From: Streptomyces sp. CB01580
GTDB taxonomy: Bacteria; Actinomycetota; Actinomycetes; Streptomycetales; Streptomycetaceae
DNA: 55,352 nucleotides
Assembly: GCF_001905795.1 (NCBI RefSeq)
Contig: NZ_LIXJ01000033.1
Coordinates: 64,523-119,874, forward strand
Direction of reading: 5' to 3'
Positions 1 to 8,290 of the stretch are shown piece after piece. The translations under genes were made by a program, and so were the position numbers. The notes beneath the pieces are model-generated. The model saw nothing but the letters and a program-made list of their open reading frames with translations, was not told where the DNA came from and made no database searches. How positions within the stretch are numbered: position 1 is the stretch's first letter; every line of letters starts with the position of its first letter.

Positions 1-2
1 GC

Positions 3-62
3 CCGCTGGGACACGACGCCGCGGTCGGCAAGCTCAAGGAGTGGTGGGCCGCCCAGGGCTGA
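3..62 (+). CDS. C-terminal end of an unidentified protein
   Basis: The window opens inside a gene. Reading from base 3 gives 19 residues ending KEWWAAQG and a TGA stop at 60-62. Codons are GC3-rich, as in real genes here. Too little remains to name the family. The gene converges on the MFS transporter gene, and the two parS palindromes lie between them. Confidence 0.55.
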   Translation, partial: PLGHDAAVGKLKEWWAAQG

Positions 63-116
63 GCGGCCGGGTTTCTGCCCGGGAGGGGCGTTTCGGGCAG
101 TGAGAGACAAAGGTGT

Positions 117-154
117 GGTCGCCGTCATGTTTCACGTGAAACATGACGGCGACC
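117..154. promoter_or_regulatory. parS site inside a 38-bp perfect palindrome
   Basis: The 16-bp parS sequence TGTTTCACGTGAAACA lies at 128-143. The symmetry extends without mismatch to 38 bp (117-154). ParB binding to this core in Streptomyces is established knowledge. The extra arms could also form a long hairpin in RNA from the rightward gene ending at 62, so the element may double as a terminator; that part is inference. Confidence 0.9.
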
Positions 155-160
155 GACAGA

Positions 161-190
161 GGGGTGCTGTTTCACGTGAAACAGCACCCC
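161..190. promoter_or_regulatory. parS site inside a 30-bp perfect palindrome
   Basis: A second exact parS (168-183) sits six bases after the first palindrome. Its symmetry extends to 161-190 with arms GGGGTGC and GCACCCC. The MFS gene on the minus strand stops at 198, so its transcript would run straight into this hairpin. The two sites have centres 40 bp apart between convergent genes. Confidence 0.9.
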
Positions 191-197
191 CTTGCCT

Positions 198-1478
198 TTA
201 CCGGCCGGTTCGGGGTGCGTTGTCGGTGTGCCTCCAGCGGAGCAGGAGCGCGGCGGTGACGGCGTACAGTGCAGCCGCTCCGATCACCACGGGGGCCGAC
301 CGCCCGTCGGGTGGCAGCAGTGCGGCGGAGACCGCTGCGGCTCCGACGAAGGCCACGTTGAACAGCACGTCGTAGAGGGAGAAGACCCGCCCACGGAAGG
401 CATCGTCCACCGAGGTCTGTACCACCGTGTCCGTCGCGATCTTCGCTCCCTGAGTCACGAGCCCGAGGACGAACGCGGCGACGAGCATCGGTACGGGGAG
501 GAACCACAATCCCAGCGCGGGTTCGAGAACCGCGGCGGCCGCCGCGCACATTGCCATCCAGCGGAACCGGCCGAGCCGCCCCACCGCCCAGGGCGTCACC
601 ACCGCCGCGGCGAAGAACCCCGCGCCCGACACGGCCACCGCCAGTCCGAGCAGGGCGAGCCCTTCGGAATCGCTGCTGGACCAGGCGTACCGGCACAGCA
701 TCAGCACCATCACGGTCAGCGCGCCGTAGCAGAAGCGGATCACGGTCATGGCGGCCAGCGCCCGGGCGGCATGCCTCCGCTCCGACAGATGACGCAGTCC
801 CTCGACGAGCCCACGAGCCGTGACGGCCATCGCCGTTCGCAGTCGGACCCGGTGCTTGTCCCGGTCCGGTCCGAGGAGCCGGGTGGCCAGACTCAGAGAC
901 GTCATGGCCGAGGCGAGATAGAGCGCGGCGGCCAGCAGTACCACCGCCGCGTCGGAGTCGGCGAGTGCCAGTCGTACGACGAAGGCGAGGCCACCGCCCG
1001 CCGTGGCCGCGAGCGTGCCCGCGGTCGGGGAGAGCGAGTTGGCCAGGACCAGCCGCTCGCTGTCGACGACTCGCGGCAGTGCGGCCGAGAGCCCGGCCAG
1101 TACGAAGCGGTTGACCGCGGTGACGCAGAGCGCGGAGGCGTAGAAGAGCCATTCCGGTGCCGAGCCGAGGATCAGGAATGCGGTGCAGCAGGCGAGCGCG
1201 GCGCGCAGCACGTTGCCGTACAGAAAGACCTGGCGGCGCGGCCAGCGGTCCAGCAGGACCCCGGCAAAGGGGCCGACCAGCGAGTAGGGCAGCAGCAGGA
1301 CGGCCATCGCGGAGGCGATGGCCGTCGCCGATGCCTGGTTCTCGGGGGAGAAGACGACGTATGACGCCAGCGCGACCTGGTAGACGCCGTCGGCCGACTG
1401 GGAGAGGAGCCGTACGGCGAGCAGACGACGGAAGTTCCGAAGGTGCAGAAGTACGCGCAGATCACCTACGACTGGCAT
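198..1478 (-). CDS. MFS family membrane transporter
   Basis: This 426-residue integral membrane protein has about 12 hydrophobic segments and the N-terminal signature RNFRRLLAVRLLSQSADG typical of actinobacterial MFS exporters near the chromosome origin. The substrate cannot be read from sequence. I start it at ATG 1478 (MPVVGDLRVLLHLRNF); the reading frame is open upstream, but those residues are not transporter-like and overlap the terminator of ino1. The gene lies downstream of ino1 on the same strand, separated from it by a strong hairpin, and ends against the parS pair. It is probably a separate transcription unit. Confidence 0.85.
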   Translation of the reverse strand: MPVVGDLRVLLHLRNFRRLLAVRLLSQSADGVYQVALASYVVFSPENQASATAIASAMAVLLLPYSLVGPFAGVLLDRWPRRQVFLYGNVLRAALACCTAFLILGSAPEWLFYASALCVTAVNRFVLAGLSAALPRVVDSERLVLANSLSPTAGTLAATAGGGLAFVVRLALADSDAAVVLLAAALYLASAMTSLSLATRLLGPDRDKHRVRLRTAMAVTARGLVEGLRHLSERRHAARALAAMTVIRFCYGALTVMVLMLCRYAWSSSDSEGLALLGLAVAVSGAGFFAAAVVTPWAVGRLGRFRWMAMCAAAAAVLEPALGLWFLPVPMLVAAFVLGLVTQGAKIATDTVVQTSVDDAFRGRVFSLYDVLFNVAFVGAAAVSAALLPPDGRSAPVVIGAAALYAVTAALLLRWRHTDNAPRTGR

Positions 1479-1502
1479 GCGATCAAGGGTCACATACGTT
1501 GA

Positions 1503-1531
1503 GGGTCCCCGGGCGGAATGCCCGGGGACCC
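1503..1531 (-). terminator. Hairpin after ino1
   Basis: A perfect 12-bp stem (GGGTCCCCGGGC with its complement) encloses the loop GGAAT. It lies 72 bases past the ino1 stop and 25 bases before the MFS start, so it should separate the two genes. There is no T-tract, which is normal in Streptomyces. Confidence 0.75.
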
Positions 1532-1602
1532 ACAACGGTGCGGAACGAGAGGCACGTTGCCGCTCCTCATCGGACCGCGCCGACGCGCCGTGTCCGGTCG
1601 CG

Positions 1603-2682
1603 TCAGTTGGAGTCGCCCCTGATGAACTTCTCGACGTTCTCGCGGGCCTCGTCGTCGAAGTACTGGACCGGCGGGGACTTCATGAAGTAGGAGGATGCCG
1701 AGAGGATCGGGCCGCCGATACCGCGGTCCTTGGCGATCTTCGCGGCGCGGAGCGCGTCGATGATGACACCCGCGGAGTTCGGCGAGTCCCAGACCTCGAG
1801 CTTGTACTCGAGGTTCAGCGGAACGTCGCCGAAGGCGCGGCCCTCAAGGCGCACGTACGCCCACTTGCGGTCGTCCAGCCAGGCGACGTAGTCCGACGGG
1901 CCGATGTGGACGTTGTTCTCGCCCAGCTCGCGGTCACGGATCTGAGAGGTGACCGCCTGCGTCTTGGAGATCTTCTTGGACTCCAGGCGCTCACGCTCGA
2001 GCATGTTCTTGAAGTCCATGTTGCCGCCGACGTTCAGCTGCATCGTGCGGTCCAGGATGACGCCCCGGTCCTCGAAGAGCTTCGCCATGACGCGGTGCGT
2101 GATGGTGGCGCCGACCTGGGACTTGATGTCGTCGCCGACGATCGGGACACCGGCCTCGGTGAACTTGTCCGCCCATTCCTTGGTGCCGGCGATGAAGACC
2201 GGGAGGGCGTTGACGAACGCGACCTTGGCGTCGATGGCGCACTGGGCGTAGAACTTCGCCGCGGCCTCGGAGCCGACCGGCAGGTAGCAGACGAGAACGT
2301 CGACCTCGCGGTCCTTGAGGACCTGGACCACGTCGACCGCGTCCTCGGACGACTCCTCGATGGTCTGGCGGTAGTACTTGCCCAGACCATCGAGGGTGTG
2401 GCCGCGCTGGACGGTGACACCGGTGCTCGGCACGTCGCACAGCTTGATGGTGTTGTTCTCGCTGGCACCGATGGCGTCCGCGAGGTCGAGCCCGACCTTC
2501 TTCGCGTCGACGTCGAAGGCGGCGACGAACTCGACGTCCCGCACGTGGTAGTCGCCGAACTGGACGTGCATCAGGCCGGGCACCTTGCCGGCCGGGTCGG
2601 CGTCCTTGTAGTACTCGACGCCCTGGACCAGCGAGGCGGCGCAGTTGCCCACGCCGACGATGGCTACGCGAACCGAACCCAT
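1603..2682 (-). CDS. ino1: Inositol-1-phosphate synthase
   Basis: This 359-residue enzyme converts glucose 6-phosphate to 1L-myo-inositol 1-phosphate. In actinomycetes that is the entry to mycothiol and phosphatidylinositol synthesis. The N-terminus MGSVRVAIVGVGNCAASLVQ is the NAD-binding Rossmann motif. The middle holds the conserved VGDDIKSQVGAT and LNVGGNMDF blocks that define the family. Length matches the short actinobacterial form. ATG 2682 is preceded by GGGAG at good spacing. It lies 60 bases downstream of the PadR gene on the same strand, so the two are likely cotranscribed. Confidence 0.97.
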   Translation of the reverse strand: MGSVRVAIVGVGNCAASLVQGVEYYKDADPAGKVPGLMHVQFGDYHVRDVEFVAAFDVDAKKVGLDLADAIGASENNTIKLCDVPSTGVTVQRGHTLDGLGKYYRQTIEESSEDAVDVVQVLKDREVDVLVCYLPVGSEAAAKFYAQCAIDAKVAFVNALPVFIAGTKEWADKFTEAGVPIVGDDIKSQVGATITHRVMAKLFEDRGVILDRTMQLNVGGNMDFKNMLERERLESKKISKTQAVTSQIRDRELGENNVHIGPSDYVAWLDDRKWAYVRLEGRAFGDVPLNLEYKLEVWDSPNSAGVIIDALRAAKIAKDRGIGGPILSASSYFMKSPPVQYFDDEARENVEKFIRGDSN

Positions 2683-2742
2683 TCCGGTTGCTCCCTGTGT
2701 GTAATGGTTGTTCCCGATGAGGCCCGCGGATCTGCGGGGACC

Positions 2743-3450
2743 TCACTGTGAGGTGTCGTCGGACGGATCCGGCCGGGTGTCACCCCGGTGCCGGGGCAGG
2801 CCGTCCGGCTCTCCTGCGATGTCCTGCTGAGCGTCGCCCCCGGGCGAGGATCGTCGCTGATCCCGTCCCGACCGCTCGCTCTCGATGAGCTCGTTCAGCC
2901 AGCGCACTTCGCGCTCCACGGACTCCATGCCGTGTCGCTGCAGCTCAAGCGTGTAGTCGTCGAGGCGCTCGCGCGTGCGGGCCAGAGAGGCGCGCATCTT
3001 CTCCAGGCGCTCCTCCAGCCGGCTGCGCCGTCCTTCCAGCACCCGCATCCGCACCTCGCGCTCCGTCTGCCCGAAGAAGGCGAAGCGGGCCGCGAAGTGC
3101 TCGTCCTCCCAGGAGTCGGGGCCGGTGTGCGAGAGCAGTTCCTCGAAGTGCTCCTTACCTTCCGCCGTGAGCCGGTAGACGATCTTGGCCCGGCGCCCGG
3201 CCAACGAAGAGGCGGGGGTGACCGGACGCCCGACCGAGGGCGGGAGATCGGCCGGGGCGCCTCCCGGCTCCTCGATCAACCAGCCGTTGGCGACCAGCGT
3301 CTTGAGGCAGGGATAGAGCGTGCCGTAGCTGAAGGCGCGGAAGATCCCCAACGAGGTGTTGAGACGTTTGCGCAGCTCGTACCCGTGCATGGGGGATTCG
3401 CGGAGCAGACCGAGAACGGCGAATTCGAGGATGCCCGAGCGCCTGCTCAT
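2743..3450 (-). CDS. PadR family transcriptional regulator
   Basis: This 235-residue regulator has an N-terminal PadR winged helix (LEFAVLGLLRESPMHGYELR, then the YGTLYPCLKTL recognition region). A C-terminal acidic and basic coiled-coil-like helix follows (REVRMRVLEGRRSRLEERLEKMR). The tail after about residue 200 is polar and probably disordered. ATG 3450 is chosen because AAGGAGG lies five bases upstream; the frame is open further 5', but those codons cover the operator region. It precedes ino1 on the same strand. A 23-bp inverted repeat 64 bases upstream is the obvious candidate for its own operator. The effector is unknown. Confidence 0.92.
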   Translation of the reverse strand: MSRRSGILEFAVLGLLRESPMHGYELRKRLNTSLGIFRAFSYGTLYPCLKTLVANGWLIEEPGGAPADLPPSVGRPVTPASSLAGRRAKIVYRLTAEGKEHFEELLSHTGPDSWEDEHFAARFAFFGQTEREVRMRVLEGRRSRLEERLEKMRASLARTRERLDDYTLELQRHGMESVEREVRWLNELIESERSGRDQRRSSPGGDAQQDIAGEPDGLPRHRGDTRPDPSDDTSQ

Positions 3451-3513
3451 CTTCGCCTCCTTCTGCTTCCCCGGTGCTTCCGCGGAGCCCTGTGCCGGGT
3501 CGATGTACCGAGC

Positions 3514-3536
3514 TGATGTATCGACTCGATACATCA
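3514..3536. promoter_or_regulatory. Candidate PadR operator
   Basis: Arms TGATGTATCGA and TCGATACATCA form a perfect 11-bp inverted repeat around a single C. It contains the ATGT...ACAT spacing common to PadR-family sites. A partial half-site CGATGTAC occurs at 3501-3508. It lies between the divergent PadR and PBP genes, so it could control one or both. Confidence 0.7.
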
Positions 3537-3678
3537 CGACGATAGATCGGCCTTTGCGTCGCGACAAGGGTGGGCATGGTGAACGGCGTCACATCGCGAA
3601 TTCGTAGGCACCGACTTGCGTTGTTTGAGGTGAAGTTCGGTCCTAGGAGGGTTTTGACCGTGCGTAGTCTGTGCGGCA

Positions 3679-3833
3679 TGCAGACCACCGGTGACCGCGA
3701 GACGCCCGCGCGCGTCCGTCATGACGGCCCAGCCGGACGCATGGTGGACGAGCTCGTCGCCGGGCTGGTCCGTAAGTCGGGGGACCGGATCTCAACTGCC
3801 GCTTCCAGGCGTTCTCGCCTGCCCGAGGAGTAG
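3679..3833 (+). CDS. Possible short ORF upstream of the PBP gene
   Basis: An ATG at 3679 opens a 51-codon frame ending RLPEE and TAG at 3831-3833, seven bases before the PBP start. The GAGGAG at its end is the ribosome site of the PBP gene. It may be a coupled leader ORF or chance. No family is recognised and codon use is unremarkable. Confidence 0.2.
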
Positions 3834-3840
3834 TCGTTCC

Positions 3841-6546
3841 ATGAGCGAGCACCGTCGCAAACCGCCGCAACCGCAGGGCGGAGGGCGTGCAGCGGCCAGA
3901 CGAGCCGCCCAGCAGTCCTCCGGACGCCGAGCCGCTCCGTCACGCGGAGTAACATCGGAGTCATCTTCCGATGCGCCCGGCGGGGACAGCCCGTACGGCG
4001 GCCGTGCCGCGGCCAGACGAGCCGCCCAGCGCGGCGGAGGCCGTGGGGGCGGTGGTGGGGGCCGTCGTCGCGGGACCGGCGGGGACGGCGGGCACGAGGG
4101 GCCGGGCCGGGGGCGCGGCCGGGCCGGTCAGCGTCCGGTGAAGAAGCGGTTCATCGACTATCCGCGCGCCGGGAAGTCCGGGGTGGTCCGCTGGCTGCCC
4201 TCGTGGAAGCTGGCATCCGGACTGTGTCTCGGCTTCTTCGGCCTGGCCCTGGGGCTCGGTGGCGTCGCCTACGCGATGGTCGGCCTGCCCAACGTGAAGG
4301 ATGCCGCGAAGGCGCAGAACAACGTCTACTTCTGGGACGACAACACCCAGATGGTTGCCACAGGTGGCGAGGTCAACCGTCAGGAGATCAGCTACGAGCA
4401 GATCCCCGAGGCCATGAGGAACGCGGTCATCTCGGCCGAGAACAAGTCGTTCGACGACGACTGGGGCATCGACCCCATGGGTATCGCCCGCGCCCTGTTC
4501 AAGATGGCCACCGGCGGCCAGGTGCAGGGCGGTTCGACGATCACCCAGCAGTACGTGAAGAACTCGCGCCTGTCCCAGGAACAGACCCTGAGCCGGAAGT
4601 TCGAGGAGCTCTTCATCACGCTCAAGGTCGCCAACGAGATGGACAAGAGGGACGTCATGACCGGCTACCTCAATGTCTCCTACTACGGGCGGGGCGCGTC
4701 GGGGATCCAGGCGGCGGCCCGTACGTACTACGGCAAGGACGCCACGAAGCTCAACCCGAGCGAGTGCGCGTTCCTCGCCACACTGCTCAAGGGCGCGACC
4801 TACTACGACCCGGCCGGTGCCCCCGAGATCGACGAGCGGGCGACCAAGAAGGACAACACCGATCGGGCCAAGAAGCGCTGGAAGTGGATCCTGGACGAGG
4901 AGGTGAAGGACGGGCGCCTCTCGGCGGCGGAACGCGCGAAGTACACCGAGTTCCCGATGCCCGAGCCTCCGCGGAAGGACGCGCAGCTGGGCGGTCAGGT
5001 CGGTTACCTGGTCGACCTGGCCAAGAAGTACTTCCTCAACAACAACAAGGACGGCGTCACGGCGGAGATGCTCGCCCAGGGTGGCTACGAGATCCACACC
5101 ACCTTCAACGAGAAGCAGGTCAAGCAGCTCGAAGCCGCCGTCAAGAAGGTCCACGACAGCAAGATCAAACCGGACCAGCGCCCCAAGACGGACACCCACG
5201 TCCAGTTCGGCGGCGGGTCGGTGGAGCCCGGGACCGGCGCCATCAAGGCGATCTACGGCGGTCAGGACGCGACCAAGCACTACACCAACAACGCCGACCC
5301 CACGGGTGCGCAGGTCGGTTCGACCTTCAAGCCGTTCGTGCTGGCGGCGGCGATGGAGTACGGCAAGCGTGACCCCTCGCTCGGCGAGGACCAAGGTCTG
5401 TCGAATCGCCAGAAGGTCTCCCCGCTGAGCATCTACAACGCCGACCACAACCTGAAGATCAAGAAGTACAACGGTCAGATCTGGACCGACGAGGACGGCA
5501 AGCAGTGGCTGCAGGCCAACGACGGCGAGGAGTCGCGGGGCAACATCACTCTCCGTGAGGCGATGCAGTGGTCCGCCAACTCCCCGTACGTGCAGCTCGG
5601 CATGGACGTCGGCACCGACAAGGTGAAGGACATCGCCATCGCCGCCGGGCTCAAGGACGACAACAACATGGCCGACTGGCACGTGCCGTCGTTCTCCATC
5701 GGCACGTCCTCGCCCAGCGCGATCCGTATGGCCGGCGCGTACGCGACCTTCGCGGCCAGCGGCCAGCAGCGCGAGCCCTTCTCCGTGACCGAGGCGAAGT
5801 ACCGGGGCGAGACCATCTACCGGCACGAGGACAAGCCCAAGCGCGCCTTCGACAACGCGATCGCCGACAACGTCACCGATGTCCTGAAGAACGTCGTCGA
5901 GCACGGGACCGGTACCCCCGCGAAGCTTCCCGGCCGTGACGTGGCGGGCAAGACGGGTACGACGGACGGCAACAAGTCGGCCTGGTTCGTCGGCTACACC
6001 CCGCAGCTGTCGACGGCCATCAGCATGTACCGGCTGGACGACGACGAGAACAACAAGAACCGCAAGTTCGAGGAGATGTACGGCACGGGCGGCGAGAAGT
6101 CGATCCACGGTGCCTCGTTCCCGGCCCAGATCTGGCACGACTACATGGCGGAGGCGATGCGCGGCAAGCCGGCCAAGTCCTTCCCGGAGCCGACGCCGAT
6201 CGGCGAGAAGGTCTTCGGCGGTGGTGCGCAGAGCCCGACCCCGACGCCCACGGTCGATACGACGCCCACGCGGGAGGAGGAGCCCTCCGAGGAGACCACG
6301 CCGACCACGCCCCCGCCGCTGCCCGGTCCCACCGAGACCTGCAGCGCATGGGACTGGAACTGCCAGAACAACAACGGCGGCGCCAACAACGGTGGCCCGA
6401 ACGGCGGAAACGGCGGAAACGGCGGCGGTCCCAACACCAGCCCGCCGATGACCGAACCGCCGGGCGGCGACAACGGCGGCAATGGGAACGGCAACGGCAA
6501 CGGGCACGGAGGGCCCGGCGGCTGGCTCGGCGGTCCGGCCGGATGA
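3841..6546 (+). CDS. Class A penicillin-binding protein (transglycosylase-transpeptidase)
   Basis: This 901-residue bifunctional peptidoglycan synthase is anchored in the membrane. A basic, Arg/Gly-rich cytoplasmic region (1-120) precedes one membrane segment (about 123-147). The GT51 transglycosylase follows, with catalytic Glu200 in SAENKSFDDDWG and the motif QGGSTITQQYVKN. The transpeptidase carries Ser494 in GSTFKPF, SANSPY near 578 and KTG at 704-706. The last ~95 residues are a Pro/Thr then Asn/Gly-rich tail containing two cysteines (CSAWDWNC), probably disordered and outside the membrane. ATG 3841 follows GAGGAG by ten bases. It faces away from PadR and is followed by a strong terminator. 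Confidence 0.95.
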   Translation: MSEHRRKPPQPQGGGRAAARRAAQQSSGRRAAPSRGVTSESSSDAPGGDSPYGGRAAARRAAQRGGGRGGGGGGRRRGTGGDGGHEGPGRGRGRAGQRPVKKRFIDYPRAGKSGVVRWLPSWKLASGLCLGFFGLALGLGGVAYAMVGLPNVKDAAKAQNNVYFWDDNTQMVATGGEVNRQEISYEQIPEAMRNAVISAENKSFDDDWGIDPMGIARALFKMATGGQVQGGSTITQQYVKNSRLSQEQTLSRKFEELFITLKVANEMDKRDVMTGYLNVSYYGRGASGIQAAARTYYGKDATKLNPSECAFLATLLKGATYYDPAGAPEIDERATKKDNTDRAKKRWKWILDEEVKDGRLSAAERAKYTEFPMPEPPRKDAQLGGQVGYLVDLAKKYFLNNNKDGVTAEMLAQGGYEIHTTFNEKQVKQLEAAVKKVHDSKIKPDQRPKTDTHVQFGGGSVEPGTGAIKAIYGGQDATKHYTNNADPTGAQVGSTFKPFVLAAAMEYGKRDPSLGEDQGLSNRQKVSPLSIYNADHNLKIKKYNGQIWTDEDGKQWLQANDGEESRGNITLREAMQWSANSPYVQLGMDVGTDKVKDIAIAAGLKDDNNMADWHVPSFSIGTSSPSAIRMAGAYATFAASGQQREPFSVTEAKYRGETIYRHEDKPKRAFDNAIADNVTDVLKNVVEHGTGTPAKLPGRDVAGKTGTTDGNKSAWFVGYTPQLSTAISMYRLDDDENNKNRKFEEMYGTGGEKSIHGASFPAQIWHDYMAEAMRGKPAKSFPEPTPIGEKVFGGGAQSPTPTPTVDTTPTREEEPSEETTPTTPPPLPGPTETCSAWDWNCQNNNGGANNGGPNGGNGGNGGGPNTSPPMTEPPGGDNGGNGNGNGNGHGGPGGWLGGPAG

Positions 6547-6573
6547 CGTCCGCCTGATCCACCGGACCGTCCC

Positions 6574-6613
6574 ACGAGGGCCGCTCGCACCACGCGGTGC
6601 GAGCGGCCCTCGT
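6574..6613 (+). terminator. Strong hairpin after the PBP gene
   Basis: A perfect 18-bp stem starting ACGAGGGCC closes a four-base ACGC loop, 27 bases after the stop codon. Confidence 0.85.
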
Positions 6614-6647
6614 CGTCTCCACACACCCGTACGGCAGGATGTGCGGC

Positions 6648-8141
6648 ATGCCAAGCGCAGAAGACACGAGCGTGGACCAGGAACGGCCCGTCGTACGGCC
6701 CACGCACCAGGACGAGATCGCAGCGTCAGGCAGCGAGCTGATCGGCGGACGGTCGGGGCGCTGGGCACGGCTCGGCAGCACGGCGCCCACGCCCGTGGGC
6801 ATCGTGGCGCTGGTGGCTCTGGGCATGTTCGCGCTGGGCATGGTGCAGAAGCTGCCCTGCTACAACTGGGCATGGTTCAGGGGCACCGGATCGCAGTACA
6901 CGCATGCCTGCTACTCGGACATTCCGCATCTCTTCGTCGCACGGGGCTTCTCCGACGGGCTCGTGCCGTACTTCGACCGGCTGTCCGGCGACATGCAGTA
7001 CCTGGAGTACCCCGTACTGACGGGCGTGTTCATGCAGGTCGCGTCCTGGCTGACGCCGGGCGGAGCCCTCCAGTACCGCGAGCAGGCGTACTGGATGGTC
7101 AACGCAGGCATGCTGATGGTCTGCACCGCGATCATTGCCGTCTGTGTGGCCCGTACGCACCGGCACCGCCCCTGGGACGGGCTGCTGGTCGCCCTCGCGC
7201 CGGCCTTCGCGCTCACCGCGACGATCAACTGGGACCTGCTGGCCGTGGCGCTGACGGCCGCGGCGATGCTCATGTGGTCCCGGCGCCGGGCACTGGCGTT
7301 CGGGGTCCTCATCGGGCTCGCCACGGCCGCCAAGCTCTACCCCGTGCTGTTGCTGGGGCCGGTCTTCGTGCTGTGCTGGCGAGCGGGCAAGTGGCGCGAG
7401 TTCGCCATGGCGACGCTCGGGGCGGCGGGCTCCTGGCTGGTGGTCAATCTGCCGGTGATGCTCCTCGCTCCCGAGGGATGGAAGAAGTTCTACGTGTTCA
7501 GCGAGGAACGGGGCATCGACTTCGGCTCGTTCTGGCTGATCATCACCCAGCGCACCGGCAGGCCGATCGAGGTCACGACCGTGAACACCGTGTCGACCCT
7601 GCTGACGCTCGTGCTGTGCGCGGCGATCGGCGCACTGACCTTGACGGCTCCGCGCAGACCGCGCTTCGCGCAGCTCGCCTTCCTCGTCGTCGCCGTTTTC
7701 ATCCTGGTCAACAAGGTGTACTCGCCGCAGTACGTGCTGTGGCTGATCCCGCTGGCCGCCCTGGCCAGGCCCCGCTGGCGCGACTTCCTCATCTGGCAGG
7801 CGTGCGAGGTCATGTACTTCCTGGGCATCTGGATGTACCTCGCGTACACGACGAGCGGCGACAAGCACCAGGGGCTCCCCACGGAGGGGTACCAGCTGGC
7901 GATCCTCCTGCACCTGCTGGGCACGCTCTACCTCTGCGCCGTTGTCGTACGGGACGTTCTCAGGCCGGAGCGGGACGTCGTACGGCGCGACGGATCGGAC
8001 GATCCGTCCGGCGGGGTGCTCGACGGGGCCGGGGACGCTTTCGTGCTGAGACGCATCGCACGTCCGCCGCGCCAGAGCGTCGCCGCCGTCGCGGGGCCCT
8101 GGACGGAGCGGGACGCTCCGCGGGGACCGGCCGCGGACTGA
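6648..8141 (+). CDS. GT87-like polyprenyl-phosphate-dependent membrane glycosyltransferase
   Basis: This 497-residue polytopic membrane protein has about ten hydrophobic segments between residues 45 and 435. The pattern is that of GT-C fold mannosyl- or arabinofuranosyltransferases (GT87): a first periplasmic loop with acidic and aromatic residues (CYSDIPHLFVARG, GDMQYLEYPVLTG), then AATAAKLYPVLLLGP and a late NKVYSPQYVLWLIPL segment. Such enzymes transfer sugars from lipid-phosphate donors outside the membrane. Donor and acceptor are not known here. ATG 6648 has a weak AGGA eight bases upstream. The C-terminal ~60 residues are charged. It follows the PBP gene, with a terminator between. Confidence 0.8.
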   Translation: MPSAEDTSVDQERPVVRPTHQDEIAASGSELIGGRSGRWARLGSTAPTPVGIVALVALGMFALGMVQKLPCYNWAWFRGTGSQYTHACYSDIPHLFVARGFSDGLVPYFDRLSGDMQYLEYPVLTGVFMQVASWLTPGGALQYREQAYWMVNAGMLMVCTAIIAVCVARTHRHRPWDGLLVALAPAFALTATINWDLLAVALTAAAMLMWSRRRALAFGVLIGLATAAKLYPVLLLGPVFVLCWRAGKWREFAMATLGAAGSWLVVNLPVMLLAPEGWKKFYVFSEERGIDFGSFWLIITQRTGRPIEVTTVNTVSTLLTLVLCAAIGALTLTAPRRPRFAQLAFLVVAVFILVNKVYSPQYVLWLIPLAALARPRWRDFLIWQACEVMYFLGIWMYLAYTTSGDKHQGLPTEGYQLAILLHLLGTLYLCAVVVRDVLRPERDVVRRDGSDDPSGGVLDGAGDAFVLRRIARPPRQSVAAVAGPWTERDAPRGPAAD

Positions 8142-8148
8142 GACGGAA

Positions 8149-8180
8149 CGAGGGTCTTCCGGCGTACCGGAAGACCCTCG
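8149..8180 (+). terminator. Hairpin after the glycosyltransferase gene
   Basis: A perfect 14-bp stem (CGAGGGTCTTCCGG) with loop CGTA begins eight bases after the stop. It also insulates the converging racemase-like gene. Confidence 0.85.
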
Positions 8181-8290
8181 GTGTCCTCTCCGCCCTCTCC
8201 GCGCCCCGGCCGCGTCGTCTTCGCGGCCGACGTCCTACCGGCCGGAGGGCAGGGCCCCGTCGGACGTCGGCGGTCGCCCTCGGCCGGACG

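Noticed and set aside
3691..3840. N-terminal extension of the PBP frame to 3691
   Set aside because: Residues there are not PBP-like, and ATG 3841 has a ribosome site and fits the usual length.
4081..4160. Repetitive Arg/Gly codons in the PBP N-terminus
   Set aside because: Low-complexity cytoplasmic tail common in actinobacterial PBPs; not a separate repeat element.
3961..6873. A 970-codon open frame on the minus strand
   Set aside because: Antisense shadow of the PBP gene with Arg/Val-rich low-complexity text.
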